From the NCBI GenBank assembly GCA_965262315.1, contig CBDHFJ010000024.1, positions 1-6,385 on the forward strand: 6,385 nt of DNA, given 5' to 3'. The stretch is from JBCCFK01 sp965262315 (GTDB lineage: Bacteria > Actinomycetota > Acidimicrobiia > Acidimicrobiales > UBA8592). The notes beneath the pieces are model-generated. The model saw only the letters and a list, made by a program, of their open reading frames with translations, was not told the DNA's origin and searched no databases. Made by a program: the position numbers and the translations under genes. Positions 5,100 through 6,385 of the stretch are shown one piece after another; within the stretch, counting starts at the first letter, position 1, and the number at the start of each line of letters is the position of its first letter.

Positions 5100-5741
5100 A
5101 TGTCGGCAGCGGACCTGTTCAGCGAGCGTGTGGCCCTGGTGGCGTCGCGCGACGCCGCGGTCGACGAGTCGCTGCTGTGGCCCGAGGAACGGGCGTCGAT
5201 CGGCGAGGTCGTCCCAGGCCGTTGGTGGGACTGGGTCACCGGCCGTCGGTGCGCCCGCCTGGCGCTGGTCGACCTCGGCATCGATCCCGCACCCGTCCTG
5301 GTGGGGGACAAGCGCGAGCCTTTGTGGCCGGCCGCCGTGGTGGGCGCCATCACCCACACCGACGGCTACGCGGCAGCCGCGGTGGCCCGTTCGCTCGAGG
5401 TGGCGTCGGTGGGGCTCGACGCCGAACCCGACGCTCCGTTGCCCGACGGCGTCCTTCGCCGGATCGCTCGCCCGGAGGAGCAGGCGTGGCTCCAGCGCGC
5501 CGACGGCATCGGGGTCGATCACCCAGATCGGCTGCTGTTCAGCATCAAGGAGTCGGTCTACAAGGCCTGGTTCCCGGTGGCTGGTCGTTGGCTGGGGTTC
5601 GAGGACGCGACCATCGAGATCGACGCGGCCACCGCTTCGTTCGAGGCCCGGATCCTGATCGACGGCCCGTTGCAGGTGCTGTCGGGTCGCTATGCGGGGG
5701 ACGACGGCATCGTGGTCACCGCCGTCGAGGTGCCCCGCTGA
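5100..5741 (+). CDS. 4'-phosphopantetheinyl transferase (EntD/PptT-like, Sfp superfamily)
   Basis: This 213-residue enzyme should transfer the 4'-phosphopantetheine arm of coenzyme A to a serine of carrier-protein domains (acyl-carrier, peptidyl-carrier or polyketide types), in the cytoplasm. The single-domain EntD-like layout is complete: RRCARLALVDLGI at 49-61, GDKREPLWP at 69-77 (the G-x-x-R-x-P-x-WP CoA-binding segment), AITHTDGYAAAAVA at 83-96, VGLDAEPD at 104-111 with magnesium ligands D107 and E109, and FSIKESVYKAWFP at 147-159 with E151 and lysines K150 and K155. Length is normal for the family. No carrier protein, synthetase or siderophore gene is visible nearby, so its partners lie elsewhere; a housekeeping or general-purpose role is likely but inferred. 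It begins 24 bp after the lipoprotein gene with its own leaderless-type promoter. Confidence 0.92.
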   Translation: MSAADLFSERVALVASRDAAVDESLLWPEERASIGEVVPGRWWDWVTGRRCARLALVDLGIDPAPVLVGDKREPLWPAAVVGAITHTDGYAAAAVARSLEVASVGLDAEPDAPLPDGVLRRIARPEEQAWLQRADGIGVDHPDRLLFSIKESVYKAWFPVAGRWLGFEDATIEIDAATASFEARILIDGPLQVLSGRYAGDDGIVVTAVEVPR

Positions 5742-5749
5742 GCGTGGGC
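5732..5749. terminator. Possible bidirectional hairpin between convergent genes
   Basis: GCCCCGC (5732-5738) can pair with GCG-T-GGGC (5742-5749), giving 7 bp with one bulged T and a 3-nt loop (TGA) that is the stop codon of the phosphopantetheinyl transferase. It lies in the 13-bp gap between two convergent genes, where a shared terminator would be expected. No T-tract flanks it on either strand, so support is weak. Confidence 0.3.
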
Positions 5750-5754
5750 TGATC

Positions 5755-6385
5755 TCACTCGACGCCGCAGCGGGTCAGCCAGCGCGGCTCGCCACCGTCG
5801 AAGACCAGGTTCGCCTGGGTCACCAGGGTGGTGCCGTCGAACGTCTCGAACTCCACCTCGTAGGGGATGGCGTCGCCGAAGTCGATCGGTCCCGTCGGGG
5901 TGTCGAGGACGAAGGGGCCTCGGTCACCCACGAGGAGCAGCTCGTGGGCCGTGATCGACCCGGTCGTCCCGGTGACGTAGTCGGTACAGGTCTCGGTGCC
6001 GAAGGCATCCGGGATCGCCGGGTGCAGGGTGCGGAGAAGGGCATCGGCGTCGCCGGCACGGTGGTGGTCGGTGAACTCGGTGAGGAAGTCGTCCACGACT
6101 CCGAAGGGGTCCTGGTCGGAGGTCGGCGGTAGCGGGGTCTCCGTCGCTGCTTCGACCTCCTGGGTGCCGTCGTCCTGGCCGCCGTCCGCGAACACCCGCC
6201 GCGCCAGCGCCTTCATGTCGGTGCACTCCTGGTCGAGCGACGGCCCTTCGTCGGCGGTCACCTCGAAGACCGAGCCCGGACCGGAGTCGAGCAGTGGCAG
6301 GAGGTCGATCGACACGGGGTCCGAGGCCGGACCCTCGATCTCGAGCCGGTCGAGCGGATGCTCACCGTAGGAGTTGATGCCCAGC
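5755..6385 (-). CDS. Unrecognised protein, C-terminal part, possible NTF2/SnoaL-like end domain (runs off right edge)
   Basis: The frame is open from the right edge to TGA at 5757-5755, giving 209 visible residues. The first ones (GINSYGEHPLDRLEIEGP) look like normal coding sequence and no start signal precedes the GTG at 6315, so the true start lies outside the window. An N-terminal segment with SVFEVTADEGPSLDQECTDM is followed by a low-complexity acidic/proline linker (GGQDDGTQEVEAATETPLPP). A roughly 115-residue end domain then opens with a helix (VVDDFLTEFTDHHRAGDADA) and LLRTLHPAIPDAFG, then alternating strands. That order, a helix with a short 'GD-xx-LL-xx-LHP' pocket motif and a curved sheet, suggests an NTF2/SnoaL-like fold by inference only. 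Three cysteines, two within the end domain (ETCTDY and the near-terminal TRCGVE), could pair in an extracytoplasmic protein. It converges on the phosphopantetheinyl transferase gene. Confidence 0.7.
   Translation of the reverse strand, partial: LGINSYGEHPLDRLEIEGPASDPVSIDLLPLLDSGPGSVFEVTADEGPSLDQECTDMKALARRVFADGGQDDGTQEVEAATETPLPPTSDQDPFGVVDDFLTEFTDHHRAGDADALLRTLHPAIPDAFGTETCTDYVTGTTGSITAHELLLVGDRGPFVLDTPTGPIDFGDAIPYEVEFETFDGTTLVTQANLVFDGGEPRWLTRCGVE

Noticed and set aside
5755..6315. GTG 6315 as the true start of the rightmost minus-strand gene
   Set aside because: The frame stays open and protein-like to the window edge, and neither a Shine-Dalgarno nor a TAnnnT box at 8 nt precedes the GTG.

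Overview
The window is a densely coded, GC-rich stretch of bacterial chromosome with housekeeping genes and no sign of mobile DNA, phage, CRISPR or RNA genes. Strong G/C preference at third codon positions, GTG starts, a Tat-exported protein, a sterol-carrier-like protein with actinobacterial wording, and start codons placed just after a TAnnnT box all suggest a high-GC actinobacterium. Acidimicrobiia is my best guess, by inference only, since there is no rRNA or other phylogenetic marker to settle it.

Layout, left to right. (1) 1-185, minus strand: the first 61 codons of an SCP2 sterol-carrier-like protein that runs off the left edge. (2) 243-782, minus: a small Tat-exported protein with four cysteines and unknown function. 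(3) A 97-bp divergent promoter region, 783-879. (4) 880-4051, plus: gatC, gatA and gatB, the three subunits of the Asp-tRNA(Asn)/Glu-tRNA(Gln) amidotransferase, joined by 4-nt ATGA stop/start overlaps. (5) 3981-4116: a 68-bp tandem duplication covering the last codons of gatB. The second copy forms a 23-codon reading frame that repeats the GatB tail, opened by a GTGA overlap with the gatB stop. (6) About 4116-5075, plus: a secreted lipoprotein with two repeated halves. Its signal peptide can only be read in full from a CTG codon, which overlaps the stop of the 23-codon frame. (7) 5100-5741, plus: a 4'-phosphopantetheinyl transferase with its own promoter-like element. (8) 5755-6385, minus and convergent with it: the C-terminal part of an unrecognised protein that ends in what may be an NTF2/SnoaL-like domain.

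gatCAB and the lipoprotein look like one translationally coupled operon: gatA, gatB, the mini-ORF and the lipoprotein each have a purine-rich ribosome-binding site or a 4-nt overlap. The four genes that start a transcription unit (SCP2-like, Tat protein, gatC, phosphopantetheinyl transferase) instead lack a Shine-Dalgarno. Each has a TAnnnT hexamer exactly 8 nt before the start codon, as expected for leaderless or near-leaderless mRNAs.

The two observations most worth following up are the duplicated gatB tail, which rewired the junction to the lipoprotein, and the uniform leaderless promoter geometry. I see no multi-gene undescribed system here.
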